64,000 nucleotides of DNA from Sphingobium sp. EM0848. GTDB taxonomy: Bacteria; Pseudomonadota; Alphaproteobacteria; Sphingomonadales; Sphingomonadaceae. The stretch spans positions 2,747,501 to 2,811,500 of the forward strand of contig NZ_JABXWB010000001.1 of NCBI RefSeq assembly GCF_013375555.1, written 5' to 3'. Shown piece after piece: positions 1 through 11,427 of this stretch (its first letter is position 1; the number at the start of each line of letters is the position of its first letter). The notes below the pieces were generated by a model that worked only from the letters and a program-made list of their open reading frames with translations, made no database searches and had not been told where the DNA came from. The position numbers and the translations under genes are program-made.

Positions 1-2627
<2,627 letters not shown>

Positions 2628-2743
2628 AGTCCCACCATCAATGACAACACTGGATACCCCAGCGTCAGACGATGTGGTGATAACCCAGACCAGATACGAA
2701 TTTGCACGGAAACATCGATTGAAACCCAAAGCGCAAGCTTCAT

Positions 2744-2861
2744 TGCTTGGTGACCATAGCGTCTGTGACCCACCCGATCCCATCCCGAACTCGGCCGTGA
2801 AACCAGTCTGCGCCGATGGTACTGTGGCTCAAGCCCCGGAAGAGTAGGGCGTCGCCAGGCA
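2744..2861 (+). rRNA. rrf: 5S ribosomal RNA
   Basis: The segment carries the alphaproteobacterial 5S core (GACCCACCCGATCCCATCCC, then GAACTCGGCCGTGAAACC). Its ends form the expected terminal helix: TGCTTGG at 2744-2750 pairs with CCAGGCA at 2855-2861 with one wobble pair. The length of 118 bases is normal. It sits between the 23S gene and tRNA-fMet and is presumably processed from the same transcript. Confidence 0.93.
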
Positions 2862-2925
2862 TTGCAGCTCGCGCTTTGATACAAATACCCATCACAACAT
2901 TTGCGACCTCCGGTCACGCCTTTGG

Positions 2926-3002
<77 letters not shown>

Positions 3003-3330
3003 TAGGTCGCCTTCCTTTCATTATCATAGCCGCCTCAGCAGTCAGGCGATTTGCCCCCATGATCTCTCAGATCATTGGGCTGCGTTCGTTTCGCCGGATT
3101 GCATTTTGTCCTGCCATCTCGTCAGGTTCATAAGCTGAAGGTCGCAGGTTCAAACCCTGCCCCCCGCAACCAGATCCAGCCCGCATTCAACCGCCGTGGC
3201 CAAGGCTATCGCTTCCACACCTATTCCGGTCAGTAGACGCCATATGGGCTATCCGCTGCACATCCGCGCTACAATTCCCTAAACATCGACCTTCACGGCT
3301 TGCTTACCATTCATTGCTAGGCCCGGCAGC
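3003..3330. other. Intergenic stretch behind the rRNA operon
   Basis: Apart from the tRNA fossil at 3117-3172 no gene was found. Two short inverted repeats could be remains of operon-end terminators: CGCCT/AGGCG at 3031-3048, and the perfect ATGATCT/AGATCAT with a three-base loop at 3059-3075. Neither is followed by a good T run on the plus strand. An open frame crosses the tRNA and lacks coding features. Confidence 0.6.
3117..3172 (+). pseudogene. 3' half of a second initiator-type tRNA (fossil)
   Basis: From the anticodon arm to CCA this segment closely matches the complete tRNA-fMet 115 bases upstream: CTCGTCAGG, anticodon loop TTCATAA, an intact T arm GCAGG-TTCAAAC-CCTGC, and CGCAACCA. 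The bases before it do not form a 5' acceptor strand or D arm. The anticodon stem has one G-G mismatch, and an extra C lies in the 3' acceptor strand. It is therefore unlikely to give a functional tRNA. It may be what is left of a duplicated rRNA-operon end or of a tRNA-targeted integration event. Confidence 0.75.
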
Positions 3331-4629
3331 ATGAGCAAAAATGCCGATCCTTGCCCCAAATCCGCTGTCAGTCATGGCGTTGGTATCGCCGGGCTTGTCG
3401 GGCTGGCGCTTTGGACCTTGGTCGCACGGCATTATGGCATGAATGGGCCTAATGCAGGTTTTGCCGCCGTGATCGCCTGTGGCGTGCCGATGCTGTTGTG
3501 GTCGCTGCTTGTCGATAAGGTTCATAGAAATACGTCGACCGGCATCGACTGGCATGCGCCCATAAGAGCCTGGCGCTCGGTGCTGGATATCAGCTTGGTG
3601 AAGATCGCTGGGCTTTGGGCGACCTGGCTCGCCATGGCCGTCTTTTACTGCGTTGCCCGTTGGTATTGGAGCGGGAATTATCATTATTCGATGGCCTTGT
3701 TCATCACTGTGGCTCCCTGGTTGCTGCTGACATCGGTGCCCTATGTGATCTGGCTCGATCAGCGGCTGACAGAACCCAGGGACGCGACCTATGCCTTCGG
3801 GCAGTGGGTGATTGGCGGGGTCGCCGGTGTGCCGGACAGGACCGAGGTCGCCCATCATGCGCGGGCCTGGGCGGTGAAGGGATTTTTCCTCGCCTTCATG
3901 CTGTCGATCGTGCCTGGCAATTTCGCCAGTGTCGTTGAGTGGCGGATCGAGGATGCCTTGCGCGGTCCGGTTGCTCTGGCCGGATTCCTGATTGCAATCA
4001 TGTTCATGATCGATGTCTGCATGGCGACCGTGGGCTACATGCTGACGATGAGGCCGCTGGATTCACATATCCGCACGGCCAATCCGTTGCTGGCCGCCTG
4101 GGTGGCCGCATTGATCTGTTATCCGCCATTCGTGCTCATGGGGAATGGTGGGCCGCTGGATTATCATGCGGGCGGTGCTGAGTGGGATTATTGGACGCAG
4201 GGGCATGTGCCGTTGCAATGGCTGCTCGGAGGAGTGTTGGTGCTGCTGACCGGCATCTATGCCTGGGCGACGGTGGCTTTTGGACTCCGTTTTTCGAACC
4301 TGACCCATCGCGGGATTTTGACCCATGGTCCTTATCGCTGGACACGGCATCCGGCCTATCTGTCGAAGAATTTGTTCTGGTGGTTTTCCGCGCTGCCATT
4401 TCTGAGCGTGTCGGGAAGTTTGACCGATATCGTGCGCAACTGTGCGATGTTGGCGATGACCAATGCGGTTTATTACTGGCGCGCCAAGACCGAGGAAGCC
4501 CATTTGCAGGCTGACCCGGATTACCGGGCCTATAGCGACTGGATGGAGCGCAATGGCTTGGTGCCGCGCTTCTTTGCCCGGTTAACAGGACGCAGGCCAC
4601 AACCGAATGTGGTGCAGCCGGCGGAGTGA
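3331..4629 (+). CDS. Multi-spanning membrane protein with C-terminal isoprenylcysteine/phospholipid methyltransferase-like domain
   Basis: This 432-residue protein has many hydrophobic segments along its length. Its last quarter carries the signature of ICMT/PEMT-type integral membrane methyltransferases: HGPYRWTRHPAYLSKNL around residues 335-351, followed by a hydrophobic span and an acidic, basic and aromatic tail ending near YRAYSDWMERNGLVPRF. These enzymes transfer a methyl group from S-adenosylmethionine to a lipid or prenyl cysteine at the membrane. The substrate cannot be read from the sequence. The N-terminal 300 residues make it much longer than a bare ICMT domain. The ATG start at 3331 has no clear Shine-Dalgarno sequence. 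It stands alone on the plus strand. Confidence 0.75.
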   Translation: MSKNADPCPKSAVSHGVGIAGLVGLALWTLVARHYGMNGPNAGFAAVIACGVPMLLWSLLVDKVHRNTSTGIDWHAPIRAWRSVLDISLVKIAGLWATWLAMAVFYCVARWYWSGNYHYSMALFITVAPWLLLTSVPYVIWLDQRLTEPRDATYAFGQWVIGGVAGVPDRTEVAHHARAWAVKGFFLAFMLSIVPGNFASVVEWRIEDALRGPVALAGFLIAIMFMIDVCMATVGYMLTMRPLDSHIRTANPLLAAWVAALICYPPFVLMGNGGPLDYHAGGAEWDYWTQGHVPLQWLLGGVLVLLTGIYAWATVAFGLRFSNLTHRGILTHGPYRWTRHPAYLSKNLFWWFSALPFLSVSGSLTDIVRNCAMLAMTNAVYYWRAKTEEAHLQADPDYRAYSDWMERNGLVPRFFARLTGRRPQPNVVQPAE

Positions 4630-4663
4630 GGGTAACTTCTCCATCCGGCCGCAACCTTCTCCA

Positions 4664-6037
4664 TCAAAAGCTTTCTTCGGCGTAGATGTGACTCAAATCG
4701 CCTTGCCATTCCCCATGATAGCGGGCGAGCAGCCGTTCCGCATGGGTCTGGCCTGACGCGACGATCTCATCCAGGGGAGCGAGATAGCCGGTCTCATTGT
4801 CGCCCGACGCGTTGAGCCGGGCGCGGGCGGAAAGGCCGCTACGGGCGATTTCCAGCACTTCGCCAGCGATATCCCGCAGCTTGCGATCGCCCGCAACAGG
4901 TGCGTCCAGAGCCAGTTTCGGCACGGAATCGCGCAGGACCTGCCGCTCCTCCATGCTCCAGTCCTTCACGAGATCCCAGGCAGCGTCCAGCGCGCCTTCA
5001 TCATAGAGCAGGCCGACCCAGAAGGCCGGAAGCGCGCAAATGCGGTTCCACGGCCCGCCATCGGCACCGCGCATTTCGAGGAAGCTCTTCATCCGCACTT
5101 CGGGGAAGGCGGTGGAGAGATGATCCTCCCAATCCTTTTCGGTCGGCTTTTCGCCGGGCAAAGCGGGCAGTCGGCCGTTGAGGAAGTCGCGGAAACTTTG
5201 CCCGGCGGCGTCGATATAGCGGCCGTCGCGATAGACGAAATACATCGGCACATCGAGCGCATAGTCGGCATAGCGTTCATAGCCGAAGCCGTCCTCGAAC
5301 ACGAAGGGCAGCATGCCGGTACGGCCGGGGTCGGTATCCGACCAGATATGGCTGCGATAGGACAGATAGCCGTTGGGCTTGCCGTCGGTGAAGGGGGAAT
5401 TGGCGAAGAGCGCCGTCGCCAGCGGCTGCAGGGCGAGGGAGACGCGGAACTTCTTCACCATGTCCGCCTCGCTGCCATAGTCGAGGTTGGTCTGGATGGT
5501 GCAGGTCCGCAGCATCATGTCGAGGCCCAGCGTCCCCACGCGCGGCATGTGCCGCAGCATGATGTCGTACCGGCCCTTGGGCATGATGGGCAGCTCTTCG
5601 CGGCTCTTGTCCGGCCACATGCCCAGGCCCAGAAAGCCCAGGCCCAGCATGTCGCCGACATATTTCACCTGCTCCAGATGCCGGCTGGTTTCCGCGCAGG
5701 TCTGGTGCAGGTTCTCGAGCGGCGCGCCGGACAGTTCGAGCTGGCCCGCCGGTTCCAGGCTGACCGTGCCGTCGGTGCCGGACAGGGCGATGATATTCTC
5801 CCCCTCGAACACCGGATTCCAGCCATAGCGGGTGAGCCCGATCAGCAGCGTATGAATGCCGCCACGCTCATCATAAGAGGGCGCGTGATGATCCTTGCGG
5901 TTGTAGACGAATTTTTCGTGTTCCGTACCGATCCGCCAGCGATCCTTGGGCTTGGCGCCCTTGGCAAAGGCCGCGATCAACTGCTCGCGGCTCTCGATGA
6001 TGGGATCATTGCCCCCTGAGTCGGTTCTGGTGCTCAT
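4664..6037 (-). CDS. gshA: Glutamate-cysteine ligase (gamma-glutamylcysteine synthetase)
   Basis: The enzyme joins L-glutamate and L-cysteine using ATP, the first step of glutathione synthesis, in the cytoplasm. The 457-residue product matches the alphaproteobacterial/plant-type (GCS2) family rather than the E. coli type. Recognised stretches are RIGTEHEKFVYNR near the N terminus, VSLEPAGQLELSGAPLEN near residue 95, and FLEMRGADGGPWNRICALP in the C-terminal half. I chose the ATG at 6037 over the upstream in-frame start at 6070 because an AGGCGGGG stretch lies just before it and the family normally begins here. It lies downstream of rsmE on the same strand with a 122-base gap that holds a candidate promoter. 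Confidence 0.93.
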   Translation of the reverse strand: MSTRTDSGGNDPIIESREQLIAAFAKGAKPKDRWRIGTEHEKFVYNRKDHHAPSYDERGGIHTLLIGLTRYGWNPVFEGENIIALSGTDGTVSLEPAGQLELSGAPLENLHQTCAETSRHLEQVKYVGDMLGLGFLGLGMWPDKSREELPIMPKGRYDIMLRHMPRVGTLGLDMMLRTCTIQTNLDYGSEADMVKKFRVSLALQPLATALFANSPFTDGKPNGYLSYRSHIWSDTDPGRTGMLPFVFEDGFGYERYADYALDVPMYFVYRDGRYIDAAGQSFRDFLNGRLPALPGEKPTEKDWEDHLSTAFPEVRMKSFLEMRGADGGPWNRICALPAFWVGLLYDEGALDAAWDLVKDWSMEERQVLRDSVPKLALDAPVAGDRKLRDIAGEVLEIARSGLSARARLNASGDNETGYLAPLDEIVASGQTHAERLLARYHGEWQGDLSHIYAEESF

Positions 6038-6089
6038 GCCCCGCCTTAATCTATCCCCCTGATGCGTCAAACGCGCAACGTTCGGCGCA

Positions 6090-6118
6090 CAGATAAGCTG
6101 CGTCTATGACAGCTTCAA
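6090..6118 (-). promoter_or_regulatory. Candidate promoter of gshA
   Basis: On the minus strand, TTGAAG (6113-6118) and TATCTG (6090-6095) are separated by exactly 17 bases, a good sigma-70-type arrangement about 50 bases before the gshA start codon. This is inferred from pattern alone. Confidence 0.4.
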
Positions 6119-6159
6119 TCCGGTTGCGGAGGAAAACTGTATGAAACTTGTCTTGCCTC

Positions 6160-6906
6160 TCAGCGCCAATCGCCGTTGATCGTCATCCAGGCCGTGGTGG
6201 CGGCGATGGCGGCGGTTTCGGCGCGCAGGATGCGGGGGCCGAGCGAGATGGGCACGGCTTTCGCCTGCGCGCGGATGGCTTCGCGCTCCACGGGATCGAA
6301 GCCGCCTTCGGGTCCGATGAGGAAAGCCGCCGGGCCGGGATGGGCTTTCAGCGTATCCGCAAGGGGGGCGCCGCCCGTTTCGTCGGCGAAGAAGAGCCAG
6401 CGATCCTCCGGCCAATCCCTGAGCAGGGCGTCGAGCTTCATCATCTCGCCAAGCTCTGGCAGCGCCGTGCGCCCGCATTGCTCGGCGGCCTCGACCAGAT
6501 GGGCGTGGAGGCGGTCGAGGTTGAGCTTGTCCACCACTGCGCGGCGGGTGAGCACGGGTTGCAGCCGCGCCACGCCCAGTTCGCAGGCCTTTTCCGCGAT
6601 CAGGTCGATCCGGCCCTTCTTGATGGGGGCGCAGCACAGCCAGAAATCCGGGACATCCTCGGGCGCTTTGGTCTGGCTGACGACTTCCAGAATCAGGTCG
6701 CGCTTGCGGATGTCCCGCGCCCTGGCGGCCCATTCGCCCGATCGGCCGTCGAAGAGCAGCACGATATCGTCCGGCTTCACCCGCATGACGCTGATGAGAT
6801 AATGGGCCGGGTTGCCGTCGACCGGCACGGCGACGCCCTCGCCCAATGGGGTTTCGACATGAAGGCGCGGGGCGCTCTGCGGTGGCCAGGCGGGGGTTGC
6901 GGTCAT
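6160..6906 (-). CDS. rsmE: 16S rRNA (uracil(1498)-N3)-methyltransferase RsmE
   Basis: RsmE methylates N3 of U1498 in 16S rRNA in the assembled small subunit. The 248-residue protein has the N-terminal RNA-binding part (HYLISVMRVKPDDIVLLFDG near residues 35-54) and the C-terminal SPOUT/trefoil-knot motifs LIGPEGGFDPVEREAI and LGPRILRAETA that bind S-adenosylmethionine. Its length is normal for the family. It is divergent from ubiA, with 79 bases between the chosen starts, and is followed by gshA on the same strand. Confidence 0.95.
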   Translation of the reverse strand: MTATPAWPPQSAPRLHVETPLGEGVAVPVDGNPAHYLISVMRVKPDDIVLLFDGRSGEWAARARDIRKRDLILEVVSQTKAPEDVPDFWLCCAPIKKGRIDLIAEKACELGVARLQPVLTRRAVVDKLNLDRLHAHLVEAAEQCGRTALPELGEMMKLDALLRDWPEDRWLFFADETGGAPLADTLKAHPGPAAFLIGPEGGFDPVEREAIRAQAKAVPISLGPRILRAETAAIAATTAWMTINGDWR

Positions 6907-6985
6907 TTTGTCTCTTTGCTTGTGGTTGCCCCGTTCTAAAGAGAAGGGGAGGGCTTCGACAAGCTTTGGCCCGAACGGAGTGGTG

Positions 6986-7888
6986 GTGAATCAGACGATA
7001 GTTCCCGACAGCGAAGCGCGCGGTCTGGTCGCGCGCCTGCCGGATGTTCCGCGTGCATTGGCCCTGCTGGCGCGTTTCGACCGGCCCATCGGCTGGTGGC
7101 TGCTGTTCTGGCCGGGTGCCTGGGCAGTGGTGCTGGCGGGCGGCGTGCGTGCGCACTGGCCGCTGATCCTGTGGCTGCTGCTGGGCAGTATCGCCATGCG
7201 TGGGGCAGGGTGCGTCTTCAACGATATCGTCGACCGCGACCTTGACCGGCAGGTGGCGCGCACGGCTTCGCGTCCGCTGGCGAGCGGGGCGGTCTCGCTC
7301 AGGACCGCCTGGATCTGGCTGGTGTCGCTCTGTCTGGTCGGGCTGGTGGTGCTGCTGCAATTGCATCTTTACGCGCAGATCGTGGCGCTGGGATCGCTGG
7401 CGCTGGTGGCGGCCTATCCCTTCATGAAGCGGATTACCGGATGGCCGCAGCTTTGGCTGGGGTTGGTCTTTTCCTGGGCGGCTCTGGTCGGATGGAGTGA
7501 AGTCGCCGGTGCGCTGACCGTGGCGGGGTTGCTGCTCTATGGCGGCTGCATCTTCTGGGTGGTGGGCTATGACACCATTTACGCGCTTCAGGACCGGGAG
7601 GACGATGCGCTGATCGGTATCGGGTCCAGCGCCCTTTCCATGGGCCGGCATGTGCGGAGCGGGGTGATGCTCTGCTATGGGCTGGCGCTTGCGCTGTGGG
7701 CGGCGGCGATCTGGCAGGTCCGACCGCAGGGACTGGCGCTGGCGGCGCTGTTGCCGATGGCGGCGCATCTGTTCTGGCAGGTGGCGGCGCTCAAGGAGGA
7801 TGGCGTCGATCCTCTCACCAAGTTCCGGTCCAATCGTTTTGCCGGGCTGCTGATGTTCCTGTGCTGCCTCGTGGTAGGCAGCGCGTGA
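6986..7888 (+). CDS. ubiA: 4-hydroxybenzoate polyprenyltransferase
   Basis: UbiA is an inner-membrane enzyme that attaches the polyprenyl chain to 4-hydroxybenzoate in ubiquinone synthesis. The 300-residue protein is mostly transmembrane helices. It has both aspartate-rich motifs: NDIVDRDLD near residues 79-87 and YDTIYALQDREDD in the second half, which hold the Mg2+-diphosphate. The open frame extends upstream to a TTG at 6908, but the GTG at 6986, five bases behind GGAG (6977-6980), gives the normal family length. Two further in-frame GTG codons at 6980 and 6983 are alternatives. It converges on smc with a 15-base gap. Confidence 0.93.
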   Translation: MNQTIVPDSEARGLVARLPDVPRALALLARFDRPIGWWLLFWPGAWAVVLAGGVRAHWPLILWLLLGSIAMRGAGCVFNDIVDRDLDRQVARTASRPLASGAVSLRTAWIWLVSLCLVGLVVLLQLHLYAQIVALGSLALVAAYPFMKRITGWPQLWLGLVFSWAALVGWSEVAGALTVAGLLLYGGCIFWVVGYDTIYALQDREDDALIGIGSSALSMGRHVRSGVMLCYGLALALWAAAIWQVRPQGLALAALLPMAAHLFWQVAALKEDGVDPLTKFRSNRFAGLLMFLCCLVVGSA

Positions 7889-7903
7889 CGGAGGGAAGCG
7901 GGC

Positions 7904-10900
7904 CTATTCCGCGGCGAGCAGGGCTTCCGCGCCGCCCAGATTGACCGAAACCAGGCGGCTGACCCCCCGTTCGACCATGGTGACGCCGAACAGGCGGTGC
8001 ATCCGCGCCATGGTCACGGCATTGTGGCTGACGATCAGATAGCGTGTGTCGGTCTGCCCCACCATCGCGTCGAGCAGATCGCAGAAACGCTCCACATTGG
8101 CGTCGTCCAGCGGCGCGTCGACTTCGTCCAGCACGCAGATCGGCGCCGGATTCGTCAGAAACAGCCCGAAGATCAGGGCGACGGCGGTGAGCGCCTGTTC
8201 GCCGCCCGACAGCAGGGTGAGCGCGGCGAGTTTCTTGCCCGGCGGCTGGGCCATGATTTCCAGCCCAGCCTCCAGCGGATCGTCGCTGTCGATCAGTTCC
8301 AGATGCGCCTGACCGCCGTTGAAGAGCGTGGTGAAGAGGCGGCGGAAATGGCCGTCCACCGCCTCGAACGCGGCGAGCAGGCGCTGGCGGCCCTCGCGGT
8401 TGAGGCTGCCGATCGATCCGCGCAGGCGGTTGATCGCCTGCGTCAGTTCCTCGCTTTCGGCGCGGCTGTTCGCCTGGGTGGCTTCCAGTTCCTCCAGTTC
8501 CTGCGCGGCGACAAGGTTGACCGGGCCGATGCGCTCGCGCTCGGTGGAGAGGCGGTCATGCTCACCCTGCTCGGTCTGCGCGATGCGGATTTCCGCGCTG
8601 GGAAAGCCCAGTTTTTCGGGCAGGACTGGGGGCGGGCATTCGAAGCGCTCCCCCGACAGGCGGTTGGTTTCGACGCGCTTTTCATCCGCCGCCTCGGCGC
8701 GGGCGACGGCGGTGGCGCGGGCTTCGCGGCATCCGGCGAGGGTTTCACCTGCCTGAGAAGCACGCTGCTCGGCGGCGCGCAGGGCGATGTCGGCGTCACT
8801 TTCCTCGCGCCGGGCAGTGTCGGCGGCCTCCGTCAGCGCGTTGCCCTGTTCGCTGAGCGTCGCGATCGTGGCAGCGAGGCTGTCGGGTTGGTCCGCGATT
8901 TCGGTGCGCTCTTTCGCGATGGCTTCGCTGCGCTCGACCATGGCGGCGATGCGCTTGGCCGCTTCGCCCGCGCGGGCGCGCCAGCCCTTGGCCTCGGCGT
9001 CGGCGGCGGCCATACGTTCCCGGTCGCTGCCGAGTGCCCGGTCGGCCAGCGCCTGATCGGCCTGAAGCTGACTGACGGTCAGGCGGGCCTTTTCGCTTGC
9101 CTGCTGCAATGTGGTGACGAGGGCACGGGTTTCCTCACCATCCGGCACGGCGATGCGGGCGGCTTGCGCCTTTTCATGTTCCGCCGTGGCAGAGCTGAGG
9201 TCGGCGCGTGCTTCGGTGAGGCGTTCTTCCACGGCTTCACGGCGGCCAGTCAGGCGTTCGAGCGCGGTGGCGGCTTCGTCGGCGGCGCGGAGCGCGGAGC
9301 GCAGGCGCTGATCGGCGCTGGAAAGCTGGGTGCGGCCGGTGGCCAAAGTCTGGGCGGCGTCGCGTTCTTGCGCGGCGGCCGAATCCTGCGCTGCGCGGGC
9401 GGTTTCGACCTCCGCGTCGGCAGCGGGGCGGGCGGCGGCAATGGCTTCGAGGCGGTTGAGGCGGATCAGCCGTTCGGCGGCGGCCGCGCCGCCCTCGATC
9501 GCCACATAGCCATCCCAGCGGCGAAGTTGACCGTCTGTGGTGACAAGGCGTTGGCCGACCGCGAGGGGCTGGCCTTCGTCACTGTCCGCGACCGCCACCT
9601 GCGACAGGCGGCGGGCCAGTTCTGGCGGCGCGGTCACATGGGCTGACAGGGCCGTGCAGCCTTCGGGCAGTTTCGGGTCGCTGTCGAGCGGCGCGGCGCC
9701 GGCCCAGCGGCGCTTGCCTTCGGTGGCGATGGGGGCTTCCAGATCGTCGCCCAGAGCGGCGGCCAGCGCCCGTTCATAGCCGGGGGCGGCCTTCAACCGG
9801 TCGAGCGCCCGGCTGCGGTTGTTGGTGCCGCTGTCGACGGCCCTTTTCAGGGCAGCGGCTTCGCTGTCGAGCGCGGCGAGCGCGGCGCGGGCGGAGGCGA
9901 GGGCGGCTTCGGCGCTGGCGCGGGTTTCGGCGGCTTCGGCGCGATCGGTTTCGGCGGAGCGGATCGCGGCTTCGGCGGCGTCGCGGTCGGCGCCTGCCTG
10001 TTGCTGGGCGGAGAGAGCCTCGGCGCGTCTGGCCTCCAATGGAGCGGCGTCGGGCAGGGCAGCGGCTTCGGCTTCAAGCCGCTGCGCCTCGCGGGTCGCG
10101 CGGTCGAGCCGGTTGCGCGTGGCGGCAAGGGCCGCTTCGGCCACGCGCAATTCGGCCTGCTCACCCGCCTGCTTGGCCATGGCCTTGGCGAGATCGAGTT
10201 CGGCGTCGCGGGCGGCATCCTCGGCGCGGGCGATGCGGCCCGCGAAATCGGGGCGCATTGCTTCGGTTTCGGCGATACGGGCTTTCAGCCTGGCGATTTC
10301 GTCGGTCAGGCGGGCAATCGCCTGCGCCGCGTCATTGGCGAGCGTGCCTTCGCGCTCCCGGTCTTCCTCCAGCCTGTCGGTCTGCTGCGCCAGATCGTGC
10401 AGGCGGCGAACCACCCCATCGCGCTCGGTGCGCAGGACGGCGAGTTTGTGCCCCGCTTCGCTGGCGGCGTCGCGGGCGGTCTGGGCGGCGACGCGTTTTT
10501 GGGCGAGGGCTTCAACGGCGGCATTGGCGTGGACGGCTGCGGCCTGCTGCGCCTCCTGCGCGGCGATGACGGCGGTTTCGGCCTGCTTCGCCTCGGCCCG
10601 GGCGGCGTCGGCACTGGCGGCGGCCTCACGCCAGCGGGCGAAGATCACGCGGGCCTCGGCTATGCGGATCTGCTCGGACAGGCGGATATAGCGTTCCGCC
10701 GCCTTGGCCTGACGGCGCAGGTTGTTGGCGCGGGCGTCCATGTCGGAGAGGATTTCGTCGAGCCGCGTCAGATTGGTTTCGGCGGCGCGCAGCTTCTGCT
10801 CGGCATCCTTGCGGCGGACATGGAGACCGGAAATGCCTGCCGCCTCCTCCAGCATGGCGCGGCGCTCCTGCGGGCGGGCGGCGATGACGGCGGCGATGCG

Positions 10901-11347
10901 GCCCTGACTGACCAAAGCCGGGCTGTGCGGACCAGTGGCGGCGTCGGCGAAGATCAGCGAGACATCCTTGGCGCGGACGTCGCGGCCATTGGCGCGATAG
11001 GCGCTGCCTGCGCCGCGCTCGATCCGGCGGGTGACTTCCAGCTCGCCGTCGGAGCCGACCTCCACCGCATTGAACAGTTCGCCCTGTTCCTGGATCGTCA
11101 GCAACGAAACTTCGGCAAAATCGCGTTGGGGGCGGGTGGAGGTGCCCGCGAAGATCACATCCTCCATGCCGCCGCCGCGCATCGACTTGGCGCTGGATTC
11201 ACCCATGACCCAACGGATCGCTTCGAGCAGGTTCGACTTGCCGCAACCGTTCGGCCCGACAATGCCGGTCAGGCCGGGTTCGATGCGCAACTCCGTCGGG
11301 TCGACGAAGCTCTTGAAGCCGGAGAGCTTGAGGCGTTTTATCTGCAT
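7904..11347 (-). CDS. smc: Chromosome segregation/condensation ATPase SMC
   Basis: SMC dimerises and, with ScpAB, organises and segregates the chromosome. The 1147-residue protein has the full architecture. The N-terminal head carries Walker A (GPNGCGKSN near residue 32), followed by a long Ala/Glu/Arg-rich coiled coil. A hinge lies around residues 500-640 (PGYERALAAALGDDLEAPIA), then the return coiled coil. The C-terminal head carries the ABC signature (LSGGEQALTAVALIF) and Walker B (PICVLDEVDAPLDDANVERF). The ATG start at 11347 fits the conserved MQIKRLKLSGFKSF opening. The coiled coils give very long open frames on the other strand, which I do not regard as genes. Confidence 0.97.
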   Translation of the reverse strand: MQIKRLKLSGFKSFVDPTELRIEPGLTGIVGPNGCGKSNLLEAIRWVMGESSAKSMRGGGMEDVIFAGTSTRPQRDFAEVSLLTIQEQGELFNAVEVGSDGELEVTRRIERGAGSAYRANGRDVRAKDVSLIFADAATGPHSPALVSQGRIAAVIAARPQERRAMLEEAAGISGLHVRRKDAEQKLRAAETNLTRLDEILSDMDARANNLRRQAKAAERYIRLSEQIRIAEARVIFARWREAAASADAARAEAKQAETAVIAAQEAQQAAAVHANAAVEALAQKRVAAQTARDAASEAGHKLAVLRTERDGVVRRLHDLAQQTDRLEEDREREGTLANDAAQAIARLTDEIARLKARIAETEAMRPDFAGRIARAEDAARDAELDLAKAMAKQAGEQAELRVAEAALAATRNRLDRATREAQRLEAEAAALPDAAPLEARRAEALSAQQQAGADRDAAEAAIRSAETDRAEAAETRASAEAALASARAALAALDSEAAALKRAVDSGTNNRSRALDRLKAAPGYERALAAALGDDLEAPIATEGKRRWAGAAPLDSDPKLPEGCTALSAHVTAPPELARRLSQVAVADSDEGQPLAVGQRLVTTDGQLRRWDGYVAIEGGAAAAERLIRLNRLEAIAAARPAADAEVETARAAQDSAAAQERDAAQTLATGRTQLSSADQRLRSALRAADEAATALERLTGRREAVEERLTEARADLSSATAEHEKAQAARIAVPDGEETRALVTTLQQASEKARLTVSQLQADQALADRALGSDRERMAAADAEAKGWRARAGEAAKRIAAMVERSEAIAKERTEIADQPDSLAATIATLSEQGNALTEAADTARREESDADIALRAAEQRASQAGETLAGCREARATAVARAEAADEKRVETNRLSGERFECPPPVLPEKLGFPSAEIRIAQTEQGEHDRLSTERERIGPVNLVAAQELEELEATQANSRAESEELTQAINRLRGSIGSLNREGRQRLLAAFEAVDGHFRRLFTTLFNGGQAHLELIDSDDPLEAGLEIMAQPPGKKLAALTLLSGGEQALTAVALIFGLFLTNPAPICVLDEVDAPLDDANVERFCDLLDAMVGQTDTRYLIVSHNAVTMARMHRLFGVTMVERGVSRLVSVNLGGAEALLAAE

Positions 11348-11427
11348 GATGCACGGTTGGGGCAGCGCGAAGCCGCCCCGCCCTTAGCGGGAAGCCGCAT
11401 CGATGATGTCAGCCCCCTTTTTGCCAA

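Noticed and set aside
3059..3075. Perfect short hairpin as the rRNA operon terminator
   Set aside because: It has only a 7-bp A+T-containing stem and no T run after it on the plus strand.
3117..3172. Attachment site of a mobile element at the tRNA fossil
   Set aside because: No integrase, phage or conjugation gene lies within the window, and the two tRNA copies are only 115 bases apart, so an element boundary is not supported as a call.
6104..7768. Minus-strand open frame of 554 residues crossing rsmE and ubiA
   Set aside because: It is out of frame with rsmE and antisense to ubiA, both of which are clearly recognised.
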